A stretch of DNA of 64,000 bases from Rhodamnia argentea (Eukaryota > Streptophyta > Magnoliopsida > Myrtales > Myrtaceae), in contig NC_063157.1 in the NCBI RefSeq assembly GCF_020921035.1, positions 23,453,015-23,517,014 on the forward strand, given 5' to 3'. Shown one piece after another: positions 49,175-61,402 of the stretch (its first letter is position 1; each line of letters opens with the position of its first letter). The position numbers and the translations under genes were made by a program. A model generated the notes under the pieces. That model saw only the letters and a program-made list of their open reading frames with translations. It searched no databases and was not told the DNA's origin.

Positions 49175-50025
49175 CTAATTATTCTAGTACTCGGTATCAT
49201 GCAAATCCAATCATCTGCCGCATTTACTCTCACTTTTGTCTATAAAAGAGTGACGCAACAAAGATCCATCGAAAGAATCAAGTAGTTTGGAATACAGTTG
49301 TTCAGTTTTGGAAACATTTGAATTTGAGATGATGACCACTTGAGATCAAACGAGCGTACATAAGAGTGCACCCGGCAAGAACTCCCATTTATTGGTCAGC
49401 CCCAACACATTCTCAGGCAACAACAAGAAGCACCCCCAAATGAAATAAGACAGCTTGCCTAAATAAATGCATAATGCCTTAATTTGGGAGAGCAAACTAG
49501 AGAAATGCATAATCAAACTTCGAAGAGTGGAACAGAACACAAAGCCGGCGGCAAAAGCAAAAACAATGCTCTCCACAGTTGCAATTGCAATAACAGCAAG
49601 TGTCCAATAAATGGCAAGGGATGTGGGCAATATTTATGGTGGATATCCAGAAGAAGGTGCACAAATCAGCAGAGCCTCAGAAAATCCCAGAGAGCCAATT
49701 ATAATCACGATCAATCAAATCACGCTGACTCATGAGTCAACGCGCGGAAAGCCGGGCAGCTTCAGCAAACGCCCTGAGATGCAAGTATATCCACACGTGT
49801 CCGGACAACATGAGCAAAAGCAGCCACACACGTTGGAAGCAAAAGCGGTGGCATAATAGAAAACTACGAGCGCACCACGAGAAGAACTGAAATGGTAAAA
49901 TGAAAAATACGTACACCATGAAGCTCGCCGCGAGCAACTGCAAAATGGAGGCAGACAAGCTGCAAATCAAGCAAGTCCTAGCTATGAAAAACCAAAAGTT
50001 GCGAGAGCTTACCCCAAAACTCCAT
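46512..50025 (-). CDS. HDT: Plant-specific HD2-type histone deacetylase (nucleoplasmin-like)
   Basis: This is a nuclear or nucleolar chromatin protein of the plant HD2/HDT family, tied to histone deacetylation and repression. The exons, from 5' to 3' on the minus strand, are 50025-50013, 49072-49002, 48916-48690, 48227-48211, 48120-48067, 47965-47796, 47360-47292, 47188-47098, 46803-46674 and 46572-46512. They give 300 residues. The N-terminus has the family signature MEFWG and H25 within ILHLSQ. The nucleoplasmin-like domain follows (VLGTLSTENFPQLSFDLVFE, then FELSHNWKSG). A long Asp/Glu-rich region covers exons 5-7, then comes a basic tail with GGHTATPHPAKQ. It ends in a C2H2 finger (C276, C279, H292, H297), SCSKTFNSEVALQSH. 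The exon 3 to exon 4 junction (17-base exon 4, donor GT followed by TTTC) is the least certain, but it is the only GT-AG choice I found that keeps the frame. Confidence 0.93.
49147..49174 (+). repeat. (AG)n microsatellite in HDT intron 1
   Basis: This is an AG tract of about 28 bases in the first intron (CT on the coding strand). Confidence 0.95.
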
Positions 50026-50445
50026 CGGAAGGGCCATCGAAGGGGTTCTAGTTCGAAGAGAGACTGCGAGCAAGGAGGCTCTGCTCTTCTGGGATCCGAA
50101 AGAAAGAGAGACCGAGGATTCAGCGAGGAAGGGGGGAATGAGGGTTTAAGAGGGAATTTATAGCGAATTTGGCTCGTTGCCAAGGGAGGGAGAGCTAGGG
50201 TTTTTCGGATTCCCAGTCCGGTGCGGAAATGGCGGATGGCAGTTTCGTCTTGAGATTCAGTTTTGGATGGTGCTCGGGTTGGGCCCAATGGGCTTATTCT
50301 TTTTAATATCGGAGTATCTTTACTTGTCATTTTTAGGCCCAACCCATCTTATTTCGGTGGCCAAAAACCCAACCTCTTTTTTTTCGCTATTGGACAAAAA
50401 AGAAAACAGATGGAATGGTTTCCTTTTTTCTGTTTTTTTTTTCTG
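50026..50445 (-). promoter_or_regulatory. HDT 5' UTR and promoter region
   Basis: This is the sequence upstream of the HDT start codon. On the minus strand it is CT-rich near the gene ('ctcttcgaactag', 'tctctctttctttcgg') and holds an AAACCCTA telo-box-like motif (50,196-50,203 region, 'agctagggtttttcgg' on the plus strand). The large minus-strand open frame here is not a separate gene. Confidence 0.5.
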
Positions 50446-51530
50446 CCTCATATTTTATCCATACCGCACTTTTCGTTATCCGCTTTTCAGAGCATCATTA
50501 GCCCATCTTATCCCTAGCGCCGGGTATTGTATCCGATGGCTAAAATTTATCGGGTTCATATGCTTTAAATGCCTTTAAGGAATTAAAATGTATAGCTAAT
50601 CTAACTAACCATGCTGTGTTTCTAATCTAATTTTCGAATTGAGAATTACAGGAGATTGCCGGTCATTTGGGTGTCTGCTCCATGAGCAATTTGATTCATG
50701 AACTTTCAATTGGTTTGATCTAAAAAATTTCCTCTAAATTTCAGGTTTACGCATGATATATCAAGACAAAAAGAAACTTTGAAAGAGATTATTTGATGAC
50801 CATGGAAATAGACCATTAAAGAGCAAGTGAAGTTTCGTTAGCAGGTACTTCTATTGGCTATACATTTAAATTGTTTATTGGATTATTATATTGGAGATAA
50901 ATGGATTATTTTGCAATTGGGTGGTTGAATTTGTAGATCGTTGGATTATCTCTAAATTATTTGTATTTGATTGAGATATAAAGGAGATTAAGACTCTGTT
51001 TATTTCTCGAAAAATGACTTATTTGGAAAATATATTCCACAAAATAATCTCTGTTGTCACTTGACATAATTAGCGAATGAACAAACATTCAAATTGATAG
51101 AAATTTATGTCTAAACATTTTCATAGACGATGAAAATATTTTTCATTAAGCACGCTTTTGTAAACGATACAAGCATTAAGTTCCAGGAAAATGTTTTCAA
51201 AATTATTTATTTTTCACGAAACAAACGGAACCTAAGCTAAGATAGGAACTGAATAAAAAAAGCCTCAAACTTATTGTAATTATGTCAATTCAATCTTAAA
51301 TCTTTTTTTTTGGCCAATTCAATCATAAACCTTTTGCATTTGTGTTAATTCGGTCAACTTGATTGGCTAGTGCTAACATAGCACTATCTCGCACGATGTG
51401 GACTTTGTTAAATAATTTTTTATTTTATTTATGATATTTTATATTTTATATTTTTTTTAGATTTATGTTTCCCCCAACCCTAGGGATGGAATGCCTCGCC
51501 ATCTCCGTGCGAGGGTGAGCGTGTCATGAT
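50446..51530 (+). repeat. segmental duplication, left copy
   Basis: This block aligns with 59,947-61,150. Shared phrases include 'agcccatcttatcc', 'tctaatctaattttcgaatt', 'catgaactttcaattggtt' and 'aagaaactttgaaagagatt'. Both copies end with a family A arm and a GC-rich core ('gcgagggtgagcg'). The block brackets the glycyl-tRNA-synthetase array on its left side. There is no gene. Confidence 0.7.
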
Positions 51531-51539
51531 CCTCGAGAG

Positions 51540-51962
51540 CAAGGTTTAGGGATGATTACCGTGTCTAAGGATCCGTGGCGATCCTTAGGTCGGTTTGGAC
51601 TCTCCCAAGTCCTCACCTCGCATCATGGCGGGATCTAAAATAGTCTTGACCTTTGATGTGGTTATGTAACATATGCGTAGGTGTACATGCTTTGGAGTCG
51701 ACGCCGATCTCAAGGGAAGGTAGATTGGAAATCTCTTGGGCGATGGCACATACTATACGATTCAAACGAAATCGGAGATTTGGGATCGGTGACTTAGCTA
51801 CGCCAATGTCGCCATGGATGCCATTTTGGTACATAAGTTGACTGACTTTCCTAAGTTGATTTCATGTGGGCTCAATTTTGTATGATGAAAGTCCAAAAAT
51901 CTATGGTTTGATGCAGATAGGGTGTATCTAGCCCTAATAATCACAACGATAGCACTATTGAT
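51540..51962 (+). mobile_element. unclassified dispersed repeat, retroelement-like remnant
   Basis: 'ggtagattggaaatctcttg' and 'ggtgacttagctacgcc' match the segments at 5,560-6,191 (+) and 61,690-61,905 (-). It is decayed, with no ORF of note. Confidence 0.4.
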
Positions 51963-52905
51963 AATCGCTCGAAAAAATAATCGAGTCAATTGGACTACGA
52001 ATGAAAAATCTCTTTGCCACTATATATTAGTTGGCCATTTCCACGATCAATAGCACTATCAATACTCCTAAATTTACCTCGATGCAACATGGAAATCATA
52101 TCGAAAATTCAACTTATTCACTTATATCATGTATATGTGGTAATAGTTAGAGAGAGTTAAGCTTTATTCAAGAGATAGAGTCCCGGTATAAGCTTAACTA
52201 TATCATCTAACTCGAGAAACTCGTTAAACAAAAAGAGTGTAGAGATTGATCTCTTTCCTCCACTAGCCTAATTTTAATAGTAGATAATCAATTCAAATAG
52301 TGCCATTTTTATAGTTTAGACTTTGTTCCATGAAGTGCATGTTTAATCTTTGTGCCTTAAATATAGTTGAATGTAATGGGTTGCGGGAATCACATGAAGA
52401 AGTAAAAGGCCCGATCAGTTACCCGAAAACAACAGGTACTCATGCTAGTTGAGAATGACATGTTACCACTAGAATTCACAACTTTCTAAGCAAACGAGAA
52501 TTGCAGAAAACCACAGTATTCATGCTAGTTGAGATTGACATGTTATCACCAGAATTCACAACTTCCTAAGCAAACGAGAATTGCAGTCAAGAAGGAAAGA
52601 CTTGGTTTAACTACCAATCATGTGAAGATGATCGGAAAGAATACACTATCCTTATATTCAAAACCATCATGAACTCTAGTCAAGGGGAGTTCCCCGATCT
52701 TCCATAGGTGACGGGCATTTATGTTGTCCCTCTTTCAGCAAGCTGGATTTCATGGTTCTAATATCTTTCATTCATTTCCATATAGTGTCTTTGACCAACT
52801 TCTGACCTATACAAACTACATCATATAGAGGGAAAAAAGATATAGTAAACATCAAAAACATACAACAAAAAATTAGAATAAAAGTTAATTAACTCAATGC
52901 ACTTA

Positions 52906-53268
52906 CTTAAGAAGGCAACGCGGAATGCCCAAGAGCTTAGTAAGTTTTACATTTGCTAAATACGGATCGGAGAGATTGTTATTTGTGTATGGATCTTTGA
53001 TATCATACTTTTTTTTTATAAGAGACCCCAGTTCCACCGCATCTAATGTACCCAATGTTTCAACTATCCTCTTGAGTTTTGCAGCCTCGTCCTCACCGAT
53101 ACTCTAATTATTCATCACCTTCTCCTCGCAAAAATCTCTCACAAGATGGACAGCTTGATAGCAATTCTCACATCCTTTACGATAAAAGTCTCCCCGTCCA
53201 ACCCAACCGGATCTTGATAAGGTCATGAAATTTCCAAGACATTCTCGTTTGTGGAACCAAAATGCTAA
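52906..53268 (-). pseudogene. glycyl-tRNA synthetase fragment, array unit 1
   Basis: On the minus strand this reads LAFW, then CYQAVHLVRDFCEEKV, a stop, then AAKLKRIVETLGTLDAVELG and NNNLSDPYLANVKL. Eukaryotic GlyRS has the same order: VLAFW, a CYRADHLLKDFCEEKL-like motif, an AAELKHVL...L(S)AEELG helix, then NPLSDPYPFNLM. Between the LAFW and CYQ parts the frame is compressed and shifted, an in-frame TAG follows the CEEKV segment, and the catalytic and anticodon-binding parts are absent. It is therefore a broken fragment, not a gene. Confidence 0.72.
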
Positions 53269-54410
53269 TAAAAGAAATAAAAAGTTTAAAACGAGACAAT
53301 CCCTAACTCCAAAACTATCTATATACACCAACTTGTTTTCAAATTGCTATTTCATTTATTTTAAACATGATTAGAGAATGATTATATTAATTGTAAATTC
53401 ACAAATTAAACCTAGAATAATTAACTTTGCAAATTCATTTATTAAGAATTTCACATGAGTGTTTGCAAAATCGCTCGAAAAAATAATCGAGTCAATTGGA
53501 CTACGAATGAAAAATCTCTTTGCCAATATATATTAGTTGGTCATTTCCACAATCGATAGCACTATTGATACTCCTAAATTTACCTCGATGCAACATGCAA
53601 ATCGTATCGAAAATTCAACTTATTCACTTATACCATGTAAATGTGGTAATAGTTAGAGAGAGTTAAGCTTTACTCAAGAGATAGAAGCCCGGTACAAGCT
53701 TAACTATATCATCTAACTCGAGAAACTCGTTAAACAAAAGAATGTAGAGATTGATCTCTTTCCTCCATCGGCCTAATTTTAATAGCAGATAATCAATTCA
53801 AATAGTGCCATTTTTAAAGTTTATACTGTGTAGCATGAAGTGCATGTTTAATCTTTGTGTCTTAAATATAATTAAATGTCTTGGGTTGCGGGAATGACGT
53901 GAAGAAGTAAAAGCCATGATCAGCTACCAGAAAACTACAAGTATTCATGCTAGTTGAGAATGACATATTATTACTAGAATTCACAACTTTCTAAGCAAAC
54001 GAGAATTGCAAAAAATCACAGTATTCATGCTAGTTGAGAATGACATGTTATCACTAGAATTCACAACTTGCTAAGCAAATGAGAATTGCAATCAAGAAGG
54101 AAAGACTTGGTTTAACTACCAATCATATGAAGATGATCAGAAAGAATACCCTATCCTTATATTCAAAACCATCATGAACCCTAGCCAAGGGGAGTTCCCC
54201 GATCTTCCATAGGTGACGGGCATTTATGCTGTCCCTCTTTCAGCAAGTGGGATTTCACGGGTCTCATATCCTTCTTTCATTTCCATATAGTGTCTTTGAC
54301 TAACTTCCGGCCTATACAAACTACATCCTATAGAGGGAAAAAAGATACGATAAACATCAAAAACATAAAACAAAAAACTAGAATAAAAGTTAATTAACTC
54401 AATGCACTTA

Positions 54411-54770
54411 CTTAAGAAGGCGACACGGAATGCCCAAGGGCTTAGTAAGCTTTACATTTGCCAGATACGGATCGGAGAGATTGTTATTTGTATATAGAGC
54501 TTTGATATCCTACTTTCTTATAAGGGACCCCGGTTCTACTGCATCTAATGTACCCAATGTTTCAACTATTCTCTTGAGTTTTGCAACCTTGTCCTCACCG
54601 ATAGTCTAATTATTCATCATCTTCTCCTCGCAAAAATCTCTCACAAGATGGACAGCTTGATAGCAATTCTCACATCCTTTACGATAAAAGTCTCCCTGTC
54701 CAACGCAATCGGATCTTCATAAGGCCATGAAATTTCCAAGACATTATCGTATGTGGAAACAAAATGCTAA
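54411..54770 (-). pseudogene. glycyl-tRNA synthetase fragment, array unit 2
   Basis: This is the same fragment as in unit 1 with point differences, including a changed segment near the 'ttcataaggccatg' site. The TAG after the CEEK segment is kept, so the stop predates amplification. Confidence 0.7.
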
Positions 54771-55834
54771 TAAAAGAAATAAAAAAGTTTAAAACGAGGC
54801 AATCCCTAACCCCAGAACTATCTATATACACCGACTCGTTTCAAAATTGCCATTTCATTTATTTTAAACGTGATTAGAGAATGATTTTATTAATTGTAAA
54901 TTCACAAATTAAATCTAGAATAATTAACTTTGCAAATTCATTTATTAAGAATTTCACGTGAGTGTTTGCAAAATCGCTCGAAAAAATAATCGAGTCAATT
55001 GGACTACGAATGAAAAATCTCTTTGCCAATATATATTAGTTGGTCATTTCCACAATCGATAGCACTATTGATACTCCTAAATTTACCTCGATGCAACATG
55101 CAAATCGTATCGAAAATTCAACCTATTCGCTTATACCATGTATATGTGGTAATATTTAGAGAGAGTCAAGCTTTATTCAAGAGATAGAAGCCCCGTACAA
55201 GCTTAACTATAACATCTAACTCGAGAAACTCGTTAAACAAAAAGAGTGTAGAGATTGATCTCTTTCCTCCACCGGCCTAATTTTAATAGCAGATAATCAA
55301 TTCAAATAGTGTCATTTTTAAAGTTTATACTGTGTTGCATGAAGTGCATGTTTAATCTTTGTGTCTTAAATATAATTAAATGTCTTGGGTTGCGGGAATC
55401 ATGTGAAGAAGTAAAAGGCATGATCAGCTACCTGAAAACTACAGGTATTCATGCTAGTTGAGAATAACATGTTATCACTAGAATTCACAACTTCCTAAGC
55501 AAACGAGAATTGCAATCGAGAAGGAAAGACTTGGTTTAACTACCAATTATGTGAAGATGATAAGAAAGAATACCCTATCCTTATATTCAAAACCATCATG
55601 AACCCTAGCCAAGGGGAGTTCCCCGATCTTCCATAGGTGACGGGTATTTATCTTGTCCCTCTTTCAGCAAGCTAGATTTCACGGGTCTCATATCCTTCTT
55701 TCATTTCCATATGGTGTCTTTGACGAACTTTTGGCCTATACAAACTACACCATATAGAGGGAAAAAAGATACAGTAAACATCAAAAACATAAAACAAAAA
55801 ACTAGAATAAAAGTTAATTAACTCGGTGCACTTA

Positions 55835-56194
55835 CTTAAGAAGGCATCGCGGAATGCTCAAGGGCTTAGTAAGCTTTACATTTGTCGGATATGGATAAGA
55901 GAGATTGTTATTTGTATATGGAGCTTTGATATCCTACTTTCTTATAAGGGACCCCGGTTCCACTGCATCTAATGTACCCAATGTTTCAACTATTCTCTTG
56001 AGTTTTGCAACCTTGTCCTCACCGATAGTCTAATTATTCATCATCTTCTCCTCGCAAAAATCTCTCACAAGATGGACAGCTTGATAGCAATTCTCACATC
56101 CTTTACGATAAAAGTCTCCCCATCCAACCCAACCGGATCTTGATAAGGTCATGAAATTTCCAAGACATTCTCGTTTGTGGAACCAAAATGCTAA
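55835..56194 (-). pseudogene. glycyl-tRNA synthetase fragment, array unit 3
   Basis: This is the same fragment as in units 1 and 2. It shares the 'cttataagggaccccggttc' variant with unit 2 rather than unit 1, where the run of T is longer. Confidence 0.7.
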
Positions 56195-57338
56195 TAAAAG
56201 AAATAAAAAAGTTTAAAACGAGGCAATCCCTAACCCCGGAACTATCTATATACACCGACTCGTTTCAAAATTGCCATTTCATTTATTTTAAACGTGATTA
56301 GAGAATGATTATATTAATTGTAAATTCACAAATTAAACCTAGAATAATTAACTTTGCAAATTCATTTATTAAGAATTTCACATGAGTGTTTGCAAAATCG
56401 CTCGAAAAAATAATCGAGTCAATTGGACTACGAATGAAAAATCTCTTTGCCAATATATATTAGTTGGTCATTTCCACAATCGATAGCACTATTGATACTC
56501 CTAAATTTACCTCGATGCAACATGCAAATCGTATCGAAAATTCAACTTATTCGCTTATACCATGTATATGTGGTAATAGTTAGAGAGAGTCAAGCTTTAT
56601 TCAAGAGATAGAAGCCCGGTACAAGCTTAACTATAACATCTAACTCGAGAAACTCGTTAAACAAAAAGAGTGTAGAGATTGATCTCTTTCCTCCACCGGC
56701 CTAATTTTAATAGCAGATAATCAATTCAAATAGTGCCATTTTTAAAGTTTATACTGTGTTGCATGAAGTGCATGTTTAATCTTTGTGCCTTAAATATAAT
56801 TAAATGTCTTGGGTTGCGGGAATAACGTGAAGAAGTAAAAGGCGTGATCAGCTACTTGAAAACTACATGTATTCATGCTAGTTGAGAATAACATGTTACC
56901 ACTAGAATTCACAATTTCCTAAGCAAACGAGAATTGCAGAAAATCATAGTATTTATGCTAGTTGAGATTGACATGTTATCACCAGAATTCACAACTTCCT
57001 AAGGAAACGATAATTGCAGTCAAGAAGGAAAAACTTGGTTTAACTACCAATCATGTGAAGATGATCGGAAAGAATACCCTATCCTTATATTCAAAACCAT
57101 CATGAACCCTAGCCAAGGGCAGTTCCTTGATCTTCCATAGGTGACAGGCATTTATGTTGTCCCTCTTTCAACAAGTGGGATTTCACGAGTTTCATATCCT
57201 TATTTCATTTCCATATAGTGTCTTTGACCAACTTCTGGCCTATGCAAACTACATCATATAGAGGGAAAAAAGATACAGTAAACATCAAAAACATAAAGCA
57301 AAAAATTAGAATAAAAGTTAATTAACTCGGTGCACTTA

Positions 57339-57657
57339 CTTAAGAAGGTGACGCGGAATGCCCAAGGGCTTAGTAAGCTTTACATTTGCCAGATATGGAT
57401 CAAAGATATTGTTATTTGTGTATGGAGCTTTGATATCATACTTTCTTATAAGGGACCCCAATTCCATCTCAGCCAATGTACCCAACGTTTCAACTATTAT
57501 TCATCACCTTCTTTTCGCAAAAATCTCTCACAAGATGGACAGCTTGATAGGAATTTTCACATCCTTTACGATAAAAGCCTCCCCGTCCAACCCAACCGGG
57601 TCTTGATAAGGTCATGAAATTTTCAAGACATTCTCGTTTGTGGAACCAAAATGCTAA
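57339..57657 (-). pseudogene. glycyl-tRNA synthetase fragment, array unit 4
   Basis: This copy has lost about 40 bases between the KRIVETLG part and the stop region ('tttcaactattattcatcacc'), so it is the shortest copy. The CYQAVHLVRDFCE segment remains. Confidence 0.68.
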
Positions 57658-58345
57658 TAGAAGAAATAAAATGTTTAAAACGAGACAATACCTAACTCCA
57701 GAACTATCTATATACACCGACTCGTTTCAAAATTGCCATTTCATTTATTTTAAACGTGATTAGAGAATGATTATATTAATTGTAAATTCACAAATTAAAT
57801 CTAGAATAATTAACTTTGCAATTTCATTTATTAAGAATTTCACCTGAGTGTTTGCAAAATCGCTCAAAAAAATAATGGAGTCAATTGTATTACGAATGAA
57901 AAATCTCTTTGCCGGTATATATTAGTCGGTCATTTCCACAATTGATAGTACTATTGATACTCCTAAATTTACCTCGATGCAACATGCAAATCATATTGAA
58001 AATTCAACTTATTCACTTATACCATGTATATGTGGTAATAGTTAGAGAGAGTAAGTTTTATTCAAGAGATAGAAGCTCGGTACATGCTTAACTATATCAT
58101 CTAACTCGAGAAACTCGTTAAACAAAAAGAGTGTAGAGATTGATCTCTTTCCTCCACTGGCCTAATTTTAATAGCAGATAATCAATTCAAATAATGCCAT
58201 TTTTATAGTTTAGACTGTGTTGCATGAAGTGCATGTTTAATCTTTATGCCTTAAATATAATTAAATGTGATGGGTTGTAGGAATCACGTGAAGAAGTAAA
58301 AGGCGTGATCAATTACTTGAAAACCACAGGCATTCATGCTATTTG

Positions 58346-58837
58346 AGAATGACATATCTTTTTTATGCTTCGGAATTGCCTTGTGTTGAGGAAACATTGT
58401 TCTGTAGTTGCAATTGTCGGCAAGGATTATATCAGCGTCTTCGAGAAAAATTAATTATGTTCCTCGCCGATCGATATTTTGTTCATGCATTTGTGAGTGG
58501 TGGTATTAATTTGTTAAGTTTTCTAGATTTAGTTGTTCAGCAACCGAGAGTCTTGATACCAAACAAGAATGGTGGGGTTGTCGTATGAGATTGGATTTTC
58601 GGAGATTGTGAATCTCTACCTTCTGATCTAACAAGGTGCATTGATTTTATAAATTTGGAAAATGGTAGAAATAAAATTTTGTATAAGTTACAACATTGTT
58701 TGCTATGACGATATGGTGACTACTTTCCACCGTAAAATTGAAAGTTTTGCAAGTGAGTTTAACTTTTTCTTTTGACCCGTTCTCCAGGAAAATAACACGA
58801 TTGTGAATCTTACTGCTGCTTTAGAGAAGGAGGATAG
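58346..58837 (+). other. unassigned segment after the array
   Basis: Homology to the array stops at about 58,345. An open frame to 58588 (about 80 codons, with LADRYFVHAFVSGGINLLSFLDLVV) looks protein-like but matches no family I know. It may be the remains of the gene next to the original GlyRS copy. Confidence 0.35.
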
Positions 58838-59510
58838 TAAATCCATAAATTAAATCTCCAATAATTAACTTCACAATTTCATTTATTATAAATTTCAAAT
58901 GAATGTTTGCGAAATCGAATCTTATTTTCAAAAAGATTTGGTGATGAGCTTTACGTTGATAAAATAATCGAGTCAATTGTGTTATGAATGAAAAAGTTAT
59001 GAAGTCGTCAAATTTTGGTCAAGAATGGTTGAATTATAGACAATAAAATGGGTTTGATTAACGTGAATGTGATTAGAGAAGGATTATATTAATTGTAAAT
59101 CCACAAATTAACTCTCCAATAATTAACTTCACAATTTCATTTATTAAAAATTTCACATGAGTGTTTACAAATCCTTGATACAATAATCGAGTCAAATGGA
59201 CTACGAATGAAAAAGTTATGAAGTTATCAAGTTTTGGTCAAGAATGGTCAAATTGTTGGCAATAAAATGGGTTTGATTGTTAGAGAAGGATTATATTAAT
59301 TGTAAATCCACAAATTAAATCTCAAATAATTAACTTCGTAATTTCATTTATTAAAAATTTCACATGTGTGTTTGCAAAATCGAATTTTATTTTATAAAGA
59401 TTGGGTGACGTGCTTTACATTGTTAAAATAATTGAGTCAATTGGAGTATGAATGAAAAAGTTATGAACTGGTCAAATTTTGGTCAAGAATGGTGAAATAA
59501 TTTAAAATAA
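58838..59510 (+). repeat. degenerate 200-260 bp tandem repeats related to the array
   Basis: 'gtaaatccacaaattaa' and 'aattaacttcacaatttcatttatta' recur near 58,838, 59,095 and 59,302, each followed by 'gagtcaattg' and 'gaatgaaaaagttatgaa'. The same order of phrases lies at the unit junction of the 1.45-kb array, so the two repeats share an origin. Confidence 0.6.
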
Positions 59511-59946
59511 AAGTATTGCTTTCTTTTCCCTTTCTTGGCTGATGAGTGATAGCTTCTGTTTTTCTTTTTTTCTTTTTTAGTCGAATATGGCTTCTGGTTT
59601 ATGGGCTTTATTTATCGAACTTCCCACTGTGACAACGAGACCAGTGGGCATTTTCTTTATTTTTCAAGGTTTCGTGAAATAACTATGCACTTTTTTTTTT
59701 GTCGGAAAATAGCTATGCACTCGTAAAGCATGTATAATATATCATTTTGTTGATCTTCTCATTTGCCTTTTATGTACATGAGATACAAATTGCAAAAACT
59801 TGCAAGGAAACATAATTCTATAGCCACAGTCCTAGGCAAAGACCATCTCGGCGGCATCAAGAAAAATTGGAAGTAGTAAGGCCTCTGCCCCAACCAAGTC
59901 CATCATCTGCATGTGCTAGCTCCCAGAATCAATCTATCTCTAATCA

Positions 59947-61150
59947 CATTTTATCCATATTGCAGTTCGGTTTCCAGAGCATCGTTAGCCCATCTTATCC
60001 CAACGCTGGGTATTGTGGATCCACCGTAGAGCTCGTGTGATCTGACAAGCTAAAATAAATTTATTGAGTTCATATGATGCCTTTAAGAAATTTACCATGT
60101 CATCTTTCTAATCTAATTTTCGAATTGAGATTTAAGTGAGATTGCAAATAATTTAGGTGTTTGTTGGCAATAATATTTATGAACTTTCAATTGGTTCGTA
60201 TAAGGACCTAAAAAATTTCCTCTGGATTGCAGTTTTGTCCATGATTTGTCAAGATAAAAAGAAACTTCGAAAGATATTTTTTGATGATTATGGAAATAAA
60301 CTTTTAAGGAGCAAGTTAAGTTTTGTTAGAAGACACTACTATTGGCTGTCGATTTAAATTGTTTGTTGAAATATTATATTGGAAACTATTGGACTATCTT
60401 ACTAATGGGTGGTTGCTCTGTAGATCATCGGATTATCTCTATATTCTTTTGTATTTGATTGATTGCGATTTAAAGGAGATTAATGCTCTGTTTGTTTTGC
60501 AAAAAATGACATTTGAAAAATATCTTCCAAAAACTAATCTTTTGTATTGTTAGATATAATTAGCCAATGAAAAATAAATCCACATCGATACAGATTTATT
60601 TCTAAACATTTTTATAGACGACGAAAATATTTTTCATTCGCACATTTTTATAAGTGAGACAAACGATAAGTTTTAGAATAATATTTTTCAAATCATTTAT
60701 TTTTCATAAAAAACAGAGCCTAAGCTAACATAGGAAAATAATTTATGACGATTTCGAGTTCGTTAGTATATAAAAGGGTGTTATTGGAGGACAATTGGTC
60801 TTTATTGGACGCTTGTCATATTGATTCAAGAGGAATTAAGTAAGCGGCTCTCATAACGAGAAAATTACCAAAAAAGTCCTAAATCTATTACAATTGTACC
60901 AATTCAGCTCTAAACCTGTTTCTTTTCCCAATTTAGTCACAAGCCTTTTGTATTCGTGCCAATTTAGTCCACTTAACTGGCCGGTATTAACGTGGCACTG
61001 TCGGGGCTAACGTAGACTTTTTAAAATAATATTTTAGTAATATTTTAAATATTTTATGATTTTTTTATTTTTTCTATTTTTATATTTCTTTTTTCCAAAC
61101 CCTAGGGCCGAGACTCCCTTGCCCTCTTCGAGCGAGGGCAAGTAGCCCCT
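59947..61150 (+). repeat. segmental duplication, right copy
   Basis: This is the counterpart of 50,446-51,530. It carries the same order of phrases, more diverged, plus extra sequence at about 60,735-60,850. The sequence at 59,511-59,946 before it shows no gene. Confidence 0.7.
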
Positions 61151-61402
61151 TGTCGGCCCTGGGCGAGGGCGTCCTGGTTCTAGGGCTTTGAGTAAAAGAA
61201 AAGAAAAGAAAAAAAGTAATATAAAAATTAAAATGCTATTTAAAAAAGTCCACGTCGGTGTCGGCAATGCAACATCAGCATTGGATGACAAAGTGGATTG
61301 AATTGGTATAAATGTAAAAGATTTAGGACTAATTTGGCTCAAAAAAATTAGGATTGAATTGGCACAATAACAATAGTTTTAGAACTTTCTTGTAATTTTC
61401 CC
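60855..61402. mobile_element. inverted-repeat element, family A, with GC-rich core
   Basis: The left arm ('gagaaaattaccaaaaaagt', 'cctaaatctattacaattg', 'gccggtattaacgtggc') is complementary to the right arm ('caataacaatagttttagaa', 'cttgtaattttcccc'). The centre at 61,105-61,190 is GC-rich ('gcgagggcaagtagcccctt'). The 7-bp CTCTCAT at 60848-60854 and 61403-61409 may be the target duplication. Confidence 0.65.

Larger units (their letters stand above)
51963..58345. repeat. tandem array of about 1.45-kb units
   Basis: The motif 'aatcgctcgaaaaaataatc' and long sequence after it recur at 51963, 53469, 54972, 56396 and 57858 (the last with one change). The spacings are 1506, 1503, 1424 and 1462 bases. 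The fifth unit breaks off at about 58,345. Units are very similar by eye. Units 1, 2 and 4 carry two tandem copies of a module of about 78 bp ('attcatgctagttgaga' to 'aaacgagaattgca'), while unit 3 has one, which explains its shorter length. Each of the first four units holds a minus-strand GlyRS-like fragment. The rest of the unit is non-coding. Confidence 0.92.

Noticed and set aside
49737-50342. 201-codon minus-strand open frame
   Set aside because: It overlaps HDT exon 1, intron 1 and the promoter in another frame, has low-complexity hydrophobic text and matches no family. The HDT exons explain the region.
52906-57657. functional glycyl-tRNA synthetase gene with repeated exons
   Set aside because: In-frame stop, frame changes and absence of the catalytic core and anticodon-binding domain in every unit.
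51963-58345. tandem array as a CRISPR or centromeric satellite
   Set aside because: Units are about 1.45 kb with pseudogene content and no short repeat/spacer pattern. Five units are too few to call a centromere.
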